Below, piece by piece: positions 46,338 to 54,420 of a stretch of 64,000 bases of DNA; positions within the stretch are counted from its first letter, which is position 1; each line of letters starts with the position of its first letter. The stretch is from Natronoflexus pectinivorans. GTDB taxonomy: Bacteria; Bacteroidota; Bacteroidia; Bacteroidales; Marinilabiliaceae. The translations under genes and the position numbers were made by a program. Below the pieces are notes generated by a model that ran no database searches, was not told where the DNA came from, and was given only the letters and a program-made list of their open reading frames with translations. The DNA lies in contig NZ_SLWK01000013.1 in the NCBI RefSeq assembly GCF_004345615.1, positions 1 through 64,000 on the forward strand, read 5' to 3'.

Positions 46338-46373
46338 GGTGACATGAAACTCGTCCCGAGACCTCGGGAACAC
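46338..46373. repeat. Repeat family B, copy 5 (truncated)
   Basis: GTGACATGAAACTCG followed by TCCCGAGACCTCGGGA. It matches the CACATGGAACTCG and TCCCGA/TCGGGA modules of the larger copies, with the rest missing. Confidence 0.5.
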
Positions 46374-46484
46374 CAAAAAACATAAACAGATAAAACTTAC
46401 TCTTATTGGAGAGTATATCACCATTAAGGCAAAAATAATGTTCAAAACCATCAATTATATTCCCATTTGCTAACTGAAATAAAT

Positions 46485-47252
46485 ATGCTTATACTTCTAT
46501 CACCTGCGAAAACTTTGGATTTTGAACGTAGAATTCCTGATGTAAATACCACGGAAATTCACTTTTCAGCTGAGGCACAGGAGTTGGCAGGTTTGCTAAA
46601 AACCAAATCTGTTAAGGATTTGAGGGAGTTGATGCACATCAGTGATAAGTTGGCACAACTCAATGCAGAGAGGTTTTTGCTTTGGCATTGGCCTTTTGAC
46701 GATTTCAACGTTCGTGCTTCGATATATGCGTTTAAAGGTGAGGTATACAGCGGATTTGAAGTGGATACCATGAAATTTGAAGCAGTGGAGTACGCCCAGA
46801 AAAGCGTGAGGATTTTATCAGGGTTATATGGCGTTTTGCGTCCTTTTGATGCCATTATGCCCTATCGGCTCGAAATGGGAACGAAACTGCTGAATTCTAA
46901 AGGAAAAGATTTATATTCGTTCTGGGGAGATAAAATAACCAGAGCCATCAATGATGATTTGCAGTCAGAAAATCATCAGGCATTGGTTAATCTTGCCAGT
47001 CAGGAGTATTATAAAACCATTGATGAGAAAAAAATAGAGAGAAAAATCATCACACCGGTATTTAAAGAATTCAAAAATGGACAATATAAAGTCATCTCCA
47101 TCTATGCCAAAAAGGCAAGGGGGTTAATGACCCGTTTCATTGTTGAAAACCGGCTTACAAATCCCGAGGATTTGAAAGCTTTTGATCTGGATGGCTATGT
47201 TTTTAATAATGAATTGTCTAAAGGAAAAGAATTGGTTTTTACCCGCAGGTAG
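46485..47252 (+). CDS. yaaA: YaaA family peroxide stress protein (DUF328)
   Basis: 255 residues from ATG 46485 (MLILLSPAKTLDFERR, the canonical start). A TTG at 46467 gives a six-residue extension and is unlikely. Diagnostic segments are LLSPAKTLDF, ILSGLYGVLRPFDAIMPYRLEMGTKL, SFWGDKITRAIND, LVNLASQEYYKTID and the C-terminal KKARGLMTRFI. In E. coli YaaA lowers free iron during peroxide stress and binds DNA. The nearby superoxide dismutase and alternative oxidase fit an oxygen-defence neighbourhood, though they are not in one operon. Confidence 0.94.
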   Translation: MLILLSPAKTLDFERRIPDVNTTEIHFSAEAQELAGLLKTKSVKDLRELMHISDKLAQLNAERFLLWHWPFDDFNVRASIYAFKGEVYSGFEVDTMKFEAVEYAQKSVRILSGLYGVLRPFDAIMPYRLEMGTKLLNSKGKDLYSFWGDKITRAINDDLQSENHQALVNLASQEYYKTIDEKKIERKIITPVFKEFKNGQYKVISIYAKKARGLMTRFIVENRLTNPEDLKAFDLDGYVFNNELSKGKELVFTRR

Positions 47253-47340
47253 CTGAGATAAAAAACTTTGAATGGTTGATTTAGCGTACGATTATGGCTA
47301 TCTTTCTCAAAAATGAAACAATAAATAAAAACCATATATT

Positions 47341-48057
47341 ATGAGCCCGTCACCTTACATTGAACGTTATGGGAATCTTCTGAAGCAGGAGACTCTCCAG
47401 ACACTGGATGAGCAGATTATGCCCAACACTTTTGTGTTAGAGGCTCCGGAACCATTTCCGGGATTTTATGATTATTACTCTGACCATCCAATTGACACCA
47501 AACCGCTCTACCTTTATTTCGTGTTGAAGCAACTTTACACGGTGGAGCAGGTTACTCGTGCAACACAAAACATCAGAAAGTATTTTCAATCGGAATTTAA
47601 TGCTGCTGCCGGTGTTGTAAATATTTATAATAAGGAGTTTCACGTAATCAGGGTGCGACACCTTAATGATTACAATCTGATACCCGAGCTTCAAGCGTGT
47701 TACATGGATGAAGGCATTGAGTTTCGTAAGAAACCCGGAGGGAAACCTGCCGGGCCGGCAGTTATTCGCATCAAAAAGTTCTTTATCCTCGAAGAGAAGC
47801 ATCCCGGTGTTTACTTCGATGTAACCGAAAAGGACCATGGTTATTTCACCATTCCAAAGTATTTAACATGGAAATATTTTGAGGATATTACCAAAAAGAT
47901 CAAGTACAATTGGGAGAAACCGATGTTTGATGCGGCCATTGGACATTTTCATGTAAATTTTGGCATTCAGGACATGATTAGGATTTATAATCCCAAGATG
48001 GATTTGGAGTATTTAATGGAAGTCCGAAAAATGTATATGGAGCGAATTAATAAATAA
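47341..48057 (+). CDS. Conserved hypothetical protein
   Basis: 238 residues, cytoplasmic by appearance (no signal peptide or membrane helix). Not recognised. The sequence is rich in aromatic residues and has a well-defined composition unlike a random frame: FPGFYDYYSDHPIDTKPLYLY near the start, a basic Gly/Pro loop RKKPGGKPAGPAVIRIKKFF near 140-160, and PMFDAAIGHFHVNFGIQDMIRIYNP near the end. It follows yaaA by 88 bases on the same strand and may be co-transcribed with it. The function cannot be inferred. Confidence 0.8.
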   Translation: MSPSPYIERYGNLLKQETLQTLDEQIMPNTFVLEAPEPFPGFYDYYSDHPIDTKPLYLYFVLKQLYTVEQVTRATQNIRKYFQSEFNAAAGVVNIYNKEFHVIRVRHLNDYNLIPELQACYMDEGIEFRKKPGGKPAGPAVIRIKKFFILEEKHPGVYFDVTEKDHGYFTIPKYLTWKYFEDITKKIKYNWEKPMFDAAIGHFHVNFGIQDMIRIYNPKMDLEYLMEVRKMYMERINK

Positions 48058-48550
48058 AGTCATAAGACTTTATTTAAAAGCATTAGTGCCCAGTAAGAAC
48101 TTTTAAAAAGTCCCGTATGCGCTGCGAGTGTTAAGTTATATGACTTTTTTGAAAAGGAGGGCTTGTTTTCCGCCTCAGGAAAAAGGCGTTAAGAAAATCT
48201 ATGTTTTTTTCGTTAAGAAAACCGTGCTGTTTGAGCGAAGCGAGTTCACGGTTTTTAGAAACGAGTCATTATTGTAATTTGATTCTTTAGTATTGAGACA
48301 GCTTATGACGTGTTCAACCGAATGCAATTTAAATCAATTGTGATAATGAGGTTAAAAAGATATCGATTTTTAGCCTTTTTCATGACAGCGATGGCATTTT
48401 TTGCTTACTTTTTTTTGCTGTTGCGGAGCGAAGCGGATCACGCAATACCTTAAAAAGAAAACACAAAATGAGTAAAAAAAGTAAGAGCCCGTGCGGCTTG
48501 AGCACTTTAAAAATATGAAATTTATTCTCCGTATAATATTGCTTTAAAAG
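48058..48550. other. Gene-free stretch with folded repeats upstream of the sodA terminator
   Basis: No gene. It holds AAACCGTG (48227-48234) / CACGGTTT (48248-48255) as a hairpin and the larger inverted repeat at 48404-48485. Short minus-strand frames here are products of the A/T runs. Confidence 0.5.
48404..48485. repeat. Inverted repeat element (CTTACTTTTTTT / AAAAAAAGTAAG)
   Basis: CTTACTTTTTTT at 48404 pairs with AAAAAAAGTAAG ending at 48485. Between them TTGCGGAGCGAAGCGGATCACGCAA forms a smaller dyad. A homopolymer-rich dyad of this pattern is a recurrent intergenic repeat type in Bacteroidota as far as I recall, but this needs a genome search. Confidence 0.5.
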
Positions 48551-48555
48551 CAAAA

Positions 48556-48583
48556 AGAAAGCCGGTTTTTCAACCGGCTTTCT
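48556..48583 (-). terminator. Intrinsic terminator of the superoxide dismutase gene
   Basis: AGAAAGCCGGTT (48556-48567), loop TTTC, AACCGGCTTTCT (48572-48583). On the minus strand it is followed by TTTTTG and lies 36 bases after the stop. Confidence 0.88.
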
Positions 48584-48618
48584 CATTTGGACATAAACTG
48601 AAACAATAACTTTAAATC

Positions 48619-49359
48619 TTATTTCTTTGCCTTGCTATATCTTCTGTTCACTTCGTCCCAATTAACAACATTCCAAAAGTTCTGCACGTAATCACCTCTT
48701 CTGTTTTGATATTTAAGGTAATACGCATGCTCCCATACATCAAGCCCAAGAATTGGAGTTCCTCTCACTTTTTCAGTATCCATAAGCGGGTTGTCCTGAT
48801 TGGCTGTGCCTGAAACGGCAAGTGAACCATCTTCTTTCACAAGCAGCCACGACCATCCACTACCAAACTGCGTAAGTGCCGCATTGTTAAACTTCTCTTT
48901 AAAGGCATCCATCGTTCCAAAGGTGCGGTTAATGGCATTTTTTAGTTCTTCGGATGGTTCACCTTGTCCACCCGGAGCCATCACTTCCCAGAACAGGTTG
49001 TGATTGTATAATCCTCCTCCATTATTGCGAATTGTGGCACTTAGCTTCGACATCTGACTGAAAATAAATTCCAAAGAGGCATTTTCCAACTCGGTACCTT
49101 TAATGGCATTGATGAAGTTGTTGTAGTATGCTCTATGGTGCCGGTCGTAATGAATCTCCATGGTTTTCGCATCAATATAAGGCTCCAACGCATCGAAAGC
49201 ATACGGAAGGTCTGGAAAAACGTGTTCAACTGGTTCTCCAGTGTACTCTTTTAATGGTTTCTCTTTCTCTTTTTCGTTAGATTCTGCTGCAGGTGTTGCA
49301 CATGCGGCAAAAATCAAAGCCAGTAATAATAGTGCTGCATTTAATTTTTTCATATTCAT
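48619..49359 (-). CDS. sodA: Superoxide dismutase (Mn/Fe type) as a lipoprotein
   Basis: 246 residues. Unlike cytoplasmic SodA/B, it starts with a lipoprotein signal (LLLLALIFAAC) and a ~25-residue Glu/Lys linker before the enzyme (FPDLPYAFDALEPYID). Metal ligands: His in IHYDRHHRAYYNNF, His in GLYNHNLFWE, Asp and His in LDVWEHAYYL. Gly-Gly-Gly before YNH and Gln in GTANQDNP are features of Mn-type enzymes, so Mn or cambialistic metal use is likely. Anchoring in the inner or outer membrane places it where periplasmic superoxide forms. Two ATGs (49359, 49353) are possible starts. Own terminator. Confidence 0.93.
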   Translation of the reverse strand: MNMKKLNAALLLLALIFAACATPAAESNEKEKEKPLKEYTGEPVEHVFPDLPYAFDALEPYIDAKTMEIHYDRHHRAYYNNFINAIKGTELENASLEFIFSQMSKLSATIRNNGGGLYNHNLFWEVMAPGGQGEPSEELKNAINRTFGTMDAFKEKFNNAALTQFGSGWSWLLVKEDGSLAVSGTANQDNPLMDTEKVRGTPILGLDVWEHAYYLKYQNRRGDYVQNFWNVVNWDEVNRRYSKAKK

Positions 49360-49458
49360 ATGTTTGTAGGGTTTAAAATTTAAAATTATTTTGCTTTATA
49401 TATACTAATCAACACATTATATTTTATTTTGTTCACGATGATGTGATAAGTATTTATC

Positions 49459-49487
49459 TCAACTGATGACCTTATGTCATCAGTTGA
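49459..49487. promoter_or_regulatory. 12-bp inverted repeat in the sodA / L,D-transpeptidase divergent spacer
   Basis: TCAACTGATGAC (49459-49470) pairs exactly with GTCATCAGTTGA (49476-49487), loop CTTAT. It lies 100 bases upstream of sodA and 115 upstream of the plus-strand gene, so it is placed as an operator for either. A TATTTTTG -7-like box for the plus-strand gene occurs at 49530-49537 without a good -33 element. Confidence 0.45.
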
Positions 49488-49601
49488 TTGAAGCAAGGGG
49501 CTAATTATGTGTCTTGTATGTTTAACTTTTATTTTTGAAACTTTAAGTTGATATATAGCGTATTATGGTTATATTGCAAACTTATTTTAAAACCGGAATA
49601 T

Positions 49602-50414
49602 ATGCTGAAGAGGTGGATTTTTATTTGTGCGGCTGTTTTTTTTATATTTCCTACCGGATATACTCATCTTTCCGATGAGCAAATTTCATCAGAGACTTCT
49701 TTCAATGATACTTATTTCGAAACCTACATCAATTGGTTTTATGATAATCTGGATATTAACTCATTTGACAAACCTGAACGAAAAGTATTTAAAAAAGCAC
49801 TTACAGGCTTTTTTAAATTAAAAGAAGAATCACAAACTAAGAAAAACCTTCTGGTTGTCATTGACTTCTCACTTTCCTCCAAGCATGAACGCATGTGGGT
49901 GATTGATTTGGATAAAATGAAAATCACTGACCAGATGCTTGTCTCTCACGGACAGAACAGCGGTGAGCTGTTCGCTACCCGGTTCAGTAATATCCCATCA
50001 TCCTATCAGAGCAGTCTCGGGTTTTACGTTACTGGTGACATCTACTATGGCCGACACGGCATGTCACTCTTTTTAAACGGCATGGAACCCGGCATAAATG
50101 ATAAAGCCCGGGAGCGAGCCATCGTGATGCACAGCGCAGATTACGTGAGCCATGATTTTGTTCGAAGACATGGCCGTTTGGGAAGAAGTCACGGATGCCC
50201 GGCCATTCCTATGGAGAATCATGAGGATGTGATTCGCTTATTGGCTCGCGGTACTTGTTTGTTTATCTACCATCCAACAGCAAGCTACACCAAAAAGTCC
50301 GCACTGCTAACCTCTGAAAACGCAATGGCCGGAATGATTAAGTTCCTCGAGGAATCTCCTTTATTTACGCGCGATTACACCATGTGGCCATTATTGGCTC
50401 AATTGTTACAATAA
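49602..50414 (+). CDS. Murein L,D-transpeptidase catalytic domain protein (YkuD_2 type)
   Basis: 270 residues from ATG 49602. A longer frame opens at a TTG (49548). The N-terminus MLKRWIFICAAVFFIFPTGYT is a signal peptide. The catalytic domain contains LVVIDFSLSSKHERMWVIDL, SHGQNSGE, and the active-site segment RLGRSHGCPAIPMEN with the nucleophilic Cys after a His-Gly pair. This family shares the YkuD fold but not the SxGChR motif of the classic group. It probably modifies peptidoglycan crosslinks or lipoprotein anchoring. It converges on another L,D-transpeptidase with only five bases between the stops. Confidence 0.88.
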   Translation: MLKRWIFICAAVFFIFPTGYTHLSDEQISSETSFNDTYFETYINWFYDNLDINSFDKPERKVFKKALTGFFKLKEESQTKKNLLVVIDFSLSSKHERMWVIDLDKMKITDQMLVSHGQNSGELFATRFSNIPSSYQSSLGFYVTGDIYYGRHGMSLFLNGMEPGINDKARERAIVMHSADYVSHDFVRRHGRLGRSHGCPAIPMENHEDVIRLLARGTCLFIYHPTASYTKKSALLTSENAMAGMIKFLEESPLFTRDYTMWPLLAQLLQ

Positions 50415-50419
50415 GGTAT

Positions 50420-51934
50420 TCAAATCTCTTCATCCGATTTTGTACTTTGTCTGAGTGCAATCAGCAATGGTTCGTCTCTGTTGTAAATATCTCGTCTGAA
50501 ATAGACAATGCCTTCGTCATCGGCCCATGCGGTTAGGTACAACAGATGTACCGGCACAGGTCTTTGCAAATGAACCGTTCTTGACCGTTTTTCAGCCAGT
50601 GTTTGATTAATTCTTTGCATATCCCATCCCGGATTTGTGTCCAATAGGATTTCAGCCAATTTCATGGGTTGGTTTATACGAATACATCCCGAACTGAATG
50701 ACCGTTCGGTTTGCCTGAACAACTCACGCGATGGAGTGTCATGAATGTATACATTGTGATGATTGGGAAACATGAATTTTACCAAACCCAATGCGTTATC
50801 CGGTCCCGGATCCTGACGAATCATGTATGGAAAACCACTAGTGGCAGCTCTTTGCCAGTCAATTGCGGATGGGTCAACGTTTTCGCCACTTCTGGTTATT
50901 ACTCGCATTCTTCGTTGATTCAAATAATTTGGGTTGTTAATGACAGCTGGAATAACATCATTTCGTAAAATGGTTGGGGGGATGGTCCAGTCCGGATTAA
51001 ACACCAGGTATGTCATTCTGGAACTGAAAACAGGTGTTCTTCTGTATGGCCGGCCGACTATTGCTTCAGTTTTGAAAATGGTTTCACCATTTTCAATAAG
51101 TAATAATTCAAAATTGGCAATGTTCACTAAAATGTGTCTGTCGCCCAAATCATCACTCAGCCACCTCCATCTTTCCAAATTGGCTCTGATTGAGGCTACT
51201 CTTTCTTCTACAGGAATATTTAAAGCATCAATGGTGCCTCTTCCAACCACGCCATCGGCTGTTAATCCATTGCGCATCTGAAACAGAACGACATGTTGGT
51301 GCAACGCTTCGTCAAAATAATTCTCATTGATGCTGTCAAACGTAATATCCCCTTGAGTAACGGATAGTCGTGTGCGCAACAAAGCCACATCCGGATGATT
51401 GATGCCTTTTTCGAGTTTTCTTAACGATGTATTAAATGAATCCCAGCCTCCCTTTTCTTCAATGGCCACATATTTTGCGAGTGCTTTTTTAAGGTTCGAA
51501 TATTCTCTGTGTGAGGGTGTTAAAGATTGTAACGTCTCTTTCACCACTCTGTGCCTTAATGTACTATCCACAAAACTGACCCAGTCAACATCGGGGTTTC
51601 GGTGTATAGCATGCCATTGAGGGTCAATGGTTTCTGAATCGGTTTTACCGCTCCCCAAATGAGAAGCCAGAAGCAGATAAGAGTCTGTAAGAAGAAGCTC
51701 AAGTTCTGCCAAATCTTCCGTATCTGGGGTTCTACTATCCACTATTTTCTCCATCAACAACTCCAGTTTCGACATATGGTAGTCTTCGGGATTTAGTCCT
51801 TCGAGATGAACCTCTCTGAGGAAATCCATCAGTTGGTCTATGTTTTCTCTTTCTCTCCATAAAGGAGAGAACATCTTCCCGCTCTTTCTGTAGAGTTCCG
51901 AAATTAAATCAGGCTGATAATAGGCATCAAGCAA
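50420..51934 (-). CDS. L,D-transpeptidase of the YcbB/LdtD type, 5' end out of frame
   Basis: 504 residues as readable from a TTG at 51934. The N-terminal scaffold domain, a peptidoglycan-binding domain (VVLFQMRNGLTADGVVGRGTIDALN, about 225-260) and a YkuD catalytic domain (ILVNIANFELLLIENGETIFK ... VYIHDTPSRELF ... SFSSGCIRINQPMKLAEILL, nucleophilic Cys in SSGC) are intact. The real start appears to be ATG 52076, giving a lipoprotein signal, but a run of ten T (52036-52027 on the minus strand) puts it one base out of frame. Nine T would restore a continuous protein of about 551 residues. Possible causes are a sequence error, a null mutation or phase variation. Confidence 0.88.
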   Translation of the reverse strand: MLDAYYQPDLISELYRKSGKMFSPLWRERENIDQLMDFLREVHLEGLNPEDYHMSKLELLMEKIVDSRTPDTEDLAELELLLTDSYLLLASHLGSGKTDSETIDPQWHAIHRNPDVDWVSFVDSTLRHRVVKETLQSLTPSHREYSNLKKALAKYVAIEEKGGWDSFNTSLRKLEKGINHPDVALLRTRLSVTQGDITFDSINENYFDEALHQHVVLFQMRNGLTADGVVGRGTIDALNIPVEERVASIRANLERWRWLSDDLGDRHILVNIANFELLLIENGETIFKTEAIVGRPYRRTPVFSSRMTYLVFNPDWTIPPTILRNDVIPAVINNPNYLNQRRMRVITRSGENVDPSAIDWQRAATSGFPYMIRQDPGPDNALGLVKFMFPNHHNVYIHDTPSRELFRQTERSFSSGCIRINQPMKLAEILLDTNPGWDMQRINQTLAEKRSRTVHLQRPVPVHLLYLTAWADDEGIVYFRRDIYNRDEPLLIALRQSTKSDEEI

Positions 51935-52076
51935 TTCAATATTTGCAGAGTCTGCTATCAGTTCTATGCGCTCACTCAGAATTCGGGCTAATTCTCTTCT
52001 TTGTACCTGTTGTTTACAACCGGTACAAAAAAAAAAGAATCAAAGCCAATAGAAGAATATTCAATTTAATAATCAT
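51935..52076 (-). other. Frameshifted N-terminus of the YcbB-type L,D-transpeptidase
   Basis: From ATG 52076 the frame reads MIIKLNILLLALILFF and then stops soon after the ten-T run (52036-52027). In the downstream frame the same DNA reads CTGCKQQVQRRELARILSE and continues into the main frame at 51934. Removing one T joins them into a standard lipoprotein signal ending CTGC. Confidence 0.8.
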
Positions 52077-52120
52077 GCTATAAAGCTTTTTATATATTCA
52101 ACATGCAATATAATAAAAAG

Positions 52121-52318
52121 TTTCACTTCTGTCCGACTCAGTATTTTTTATAATGATAATCATGTAATAGATTTCTCGCTTCGCTCGAAATAAAAGGCTG
52201 TTGCGATTTGAGAGGGTGATGGCGGCTTCGCCGCCATCACCCATCTTCGCCTCTTTAAAGTTTTGTCATTTCGAGCAGAGCGAGAAATCTGTATTAAATT
52301 CGTTGGTTAACAGTAATA
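52121..52318. repeat. MITE-like family A, copy 4 (13-bp GGGTGATGGCGGC core)
   Basis: Same orientation as copy 2. Conserved outer segments (TGTCCGACT, TGATAATCAT.TAATAGATTTCTCGC, GTCATTTCGAGCAGAGCGAGA) surround a different core: GGGTGATGGCGGC (52214-52226) pairs perfectly with 52230-52242, loop TTC. About 198 bp in total, with no coding sequence. Confidence 0.78.
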
Positions 52319-52403
52319 AATTTTTCTAAACTGCTCCGTTGATAAGAGTTTTATATAGAATAGGTCTATATTAATGAGTTCCGAACCGAATATAAGACGT
52401 TGA

Positions 52404-52435
52404 TTGTTGTGAATTTCCGTAAAAAAGTATTTTTG
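52404..52435 (+). promoter_or_regulatory. Promoter of the alternative oxidase gene
   Basis: TTG (52404-52406), 21-base spacer, TATTTTTG (52428-52435). A second TTG at 52407 gives an 18-base spacer. Predicted start near 52441, leader about 43 bases. Confidence 0.5.
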
Positions 52436-52483
52436 TAGGCGGAGTAGTTTAAAAGATTGAAATTGTTTTAATAACCTGAAGAT

Positions 52484-53170
52484 ATGGAAAAATCAAAGAT
52501 TGACTTAAAAGCGGAGCAGCAAAGCTCAATTGAAACACCAAGATATAAATATAGTCTGGCAGCAAAATTTTTCTTTTTTTCAATGGATTTGTTAGCTGGA
52601 AAAAAAGACACTCTGCCCAAAGCCAAACTATTGGAGATTCTTGCCAGTATTCCCTACCGTGCCTGGGAAGTTCGACATTATACCAAACAAACACGCAAGT
52701 ATAAAGAGTTGACAAGAGTAAGGGATTATCAGGAAGTGATAGACTGGTCGAGGGATGCACAGGATAATGAGTATATGCATTTGTTGGTTATCCATCAGAA
52801 AATGGTGGAAGATGGAATGAAAGATACGTGGTATCTTTCAGCATTTATGAGGTTTTTCATCGTTTTGTCGTATGTTATCATTGCCAAAATAACGGCTTTC
52901 TTTAGTCAAAAAGGTGCGTATCTTTTCAATGCTGAATTCGAAAATCATGCAGAACTGGTTTATGCCAATATGGTTAAGGATAATCCGGAGTGGGAAAACC
53001 AGCCCATGAACAATGAATTTGTAAAAAAGTATTATATTGAGGTCGAAAACTGGGCAGATGTATTTCGTCGTATAGCTTTGGATGAGCGTGACCATATGAA
53101 TCACAGTTTCTTTTTGGCAGGAAAAACAGAGCTCATTCATAAATATGATGGGATGCCGGAGTTACATTAG
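52484..53170 (+). CDS. aox: Alternative oxidase (diiron quinol oxidase)
   Basis: 228 residues. The diiron ligand set of alternative oxidase is present in order: Glu51 (KLLEILASIP), Glu96 and His99 (DNEYMHLL, for the usual NERMHL), Glu153 (EFENHAEL, for LEEEA), Glu201 and His204 (LDERDHMNHSFF, for RADExxHRDxNH). YRAWEVRHYTKQTRKYKE matches the quinol-site helix, and a hydrophobic hairpin (FMRFFIVLSYVIIAKITAFF) fits monotopic membrane attachment. The enzyme would oxidise quinol and reduce O2 to water without proton pumping. It is more divergent than plant or alphaproteobacterial forms. The gene is followed after 41 bases by a GH43 gene. Confidence 0.88.
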   Translation: MEKSKIDLKAEQQSSIETPRYKYSLAAKFFFFSMDLLAGKKDTLPKAKLLEILASIPYRAWEVRHYTKQTRKYKELTRVRDYQEVIDWSRDAQDNEYMHLLVIHQKMVEDGMKDTWYLSAFMRFFIVLSYVIIAKITAFFSQKGAYLFNAEFENHAELVYANMVKDNPEWENQPMNNEFVKKYYIEVENWADVFRRIALDERDHMNHSFFLAGKTELIHKYDGMPELH

Positions 53171-53211
53171 TTGCTGTAGATGATGATCAAACAATAATAA
53201 AAATTAAGAGT

Positions 53212-54231
53212 ATGAATACATTTGTGAAATTTAGAATTGTAATAGTTACGCTTACTATTGCTGCGTTTTTTCAATCTTGCACCGAAAAGAAGGAGGAAAT
53301 TCGTTTTAACAATCCTCTGGTATTGCAAAGAGCCGACCCCTGGGTTCATAAGACCGATGATGGAATCTATTATTTTATAGCAACCTCACCGGAATTTGAC
53401 AGAATTGAAATCCGTAAATCCGAAACAATTAACGGAATTGCTGATGCAGAAGCACATGTAGTATGGAGCAAGCACGCCAGCGGGCCCATGAGTCATCATA
53501 TTTGGGCACCTGAACTTCATCGTTTCAACGATACATGGTATATCTATTTTGCAGCAGGAAGATCAGAAGATGTTTGGAGAATTCGAATGTGGGTTTTATC
53601 GAATGATTCTGAAGATCCTACCCAAGGCGAGTGGGTTGAAGAAGGACAAATTCACACTCAAAGAGACGCATTTGCCTTGGATGCAACAACATTTGAACAT
53701 CGTGGTAAGCGCTATTTAATCTGGACTGAAAACGGGCTAAACGATTTTAGAGGTACAGGCTTGTTGATTGCTGAAATGAAGGATCACGTAACAATTGATG
53801 AGCGCGAGGTAATCATAACCAAGCCTGAGTATGATTGGGAAATACAAGGGCATTGGGTAAACGAGGGGCCAGCTGTTTTAAAAAGAAACAACAGGATTTT
53901 TGTAACCTTCTCAGCTAGTGCCACCGACCATAACTATGCGATAGGATTATTATGGGCCTATAAAGATTCTGATCTACTTGATCCAGCGTCATGGAATAAG
54001 TTACCAGAACCCGTATTCTATACGAACCCTGAATTTAACAGGTTTGGGCCAGGGCATAACAGTTTTACTGTTGCCGAGGATGGTAAAACAGACATTATGA
54101 TATATCATGCCAGAGATTATATGGAATTACAAGGAAATCCATTAAGCGATCCTAATCGTCACACTCGTGCTCGTGTAATCACTTGGACAGAAGATGGCTT
54201 CCCGGATTTTGGTCAGGATATTGATGATTGA
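53212..54231 (+). CDS. GH43 family glycosidase, probable arabinan/arabinofuranosidase-type lipoprotein
   Basis: 339 residues with a lipoprotein signal (TIAAFFQSC). A single GH43 propeller: the general-base Asp in LQRADPWVHKTDDGIYYF, the second Asp in FALDATTFEHRGKRYLIW, and the acid Glu in GHWVNEGPAVLKRN. No C-terminal sandwich domain, unlike the GH43 at 13145. The MSHHIWAPELHRFNDTWYIYF segment is common in exo-alpha-1,5-L-arabinofuranosidase-type subfamilies. It is far from the xylan locus and not obviously linked to the oxidase gene upstream. Confidence 0.85.
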   Translation: MNTFVKFRIVIVTLTIAAFFQSCTEKKEEIRFNNPLVLQRADPWVHKTDDGIYYFIATSPEFDRIEIRKSETINGIADAEAHVVWSKHASGPMSHHIWAPELHRFNDTWYIYFAAGRSEDVWRIRMWVLSNDSEDPTQGEWVEEGQIHTQRDAFALDATTFEHRGKRYLIWTENGLNDFRGTGLLIAEMKDHVTIDEREVIITKPEYDWEIQGHWVNEGPAVLKRNNRIFVTFSASATDHNYAIGLLWAYKDSDLLDPASWNKLPEPVFYTNPEFNRFGPGHNSFTVAEDGKTDIMIYHARDYMELQGNPLSDPNRHTRARVITWTEDGFPDFGQDIDD

Positions 54232-54324
54232 AGAAAAATGATTTCTAAGAATAATTTGTGTGAGTTATTTGAATACTTTGCTTCGCAAAGTATCACAAGC
54301 TGGAACGAGCATTTACAGTAAATA

Positions 54325-54350
54325 CAAAAAGGGGCATTGGGCCCCTTTTT
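54325..54350. terminator. Bidirectional terminator between GH43 and patatin genes
   Basis: AAAAAGGGGC (54326-54335) pairs with GCCCCTTTTT (54341-54350) around a five-base loop. A-run and T-run flanks serve both convergent genes. Confidence 0.85.
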
Positions 54351-54420
54351 GCTTTCAAAACTTTCCAGAGATCTCAGAAAAAATTAATATAAAAGAAATA
54401 TTTTGAATGCTCCTATCTGC

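Larger units (their letters stand above)
45897..46484. other. Gene-free stretch with short tandem repeats and a repeat-B remnant
   Basis: 45899-45957 consists of GGAAATCGG and GGAGACAGG tandem units. 46338-46373 resembles repeat B. The rest is AT-rich with no gene. The yaaA promoter is presumably at its right end. Confidence 0.55.
52077..52483. other. Divergent spacer between the L,D-transpeptidase and the alternative oxidase
   Basis: Contains family A copy 4 (52121-52318) and, at the right end, the promoter of the alternative oxidase gene. No gene. Confidence 0.55.

Noticed and set aside
48380-48586. Minus-strand open frame of 68 codons next to the sodA terminator
   Set aside because: It runs through the terminator hairpin and the homopolymer-rich inverted repeat.
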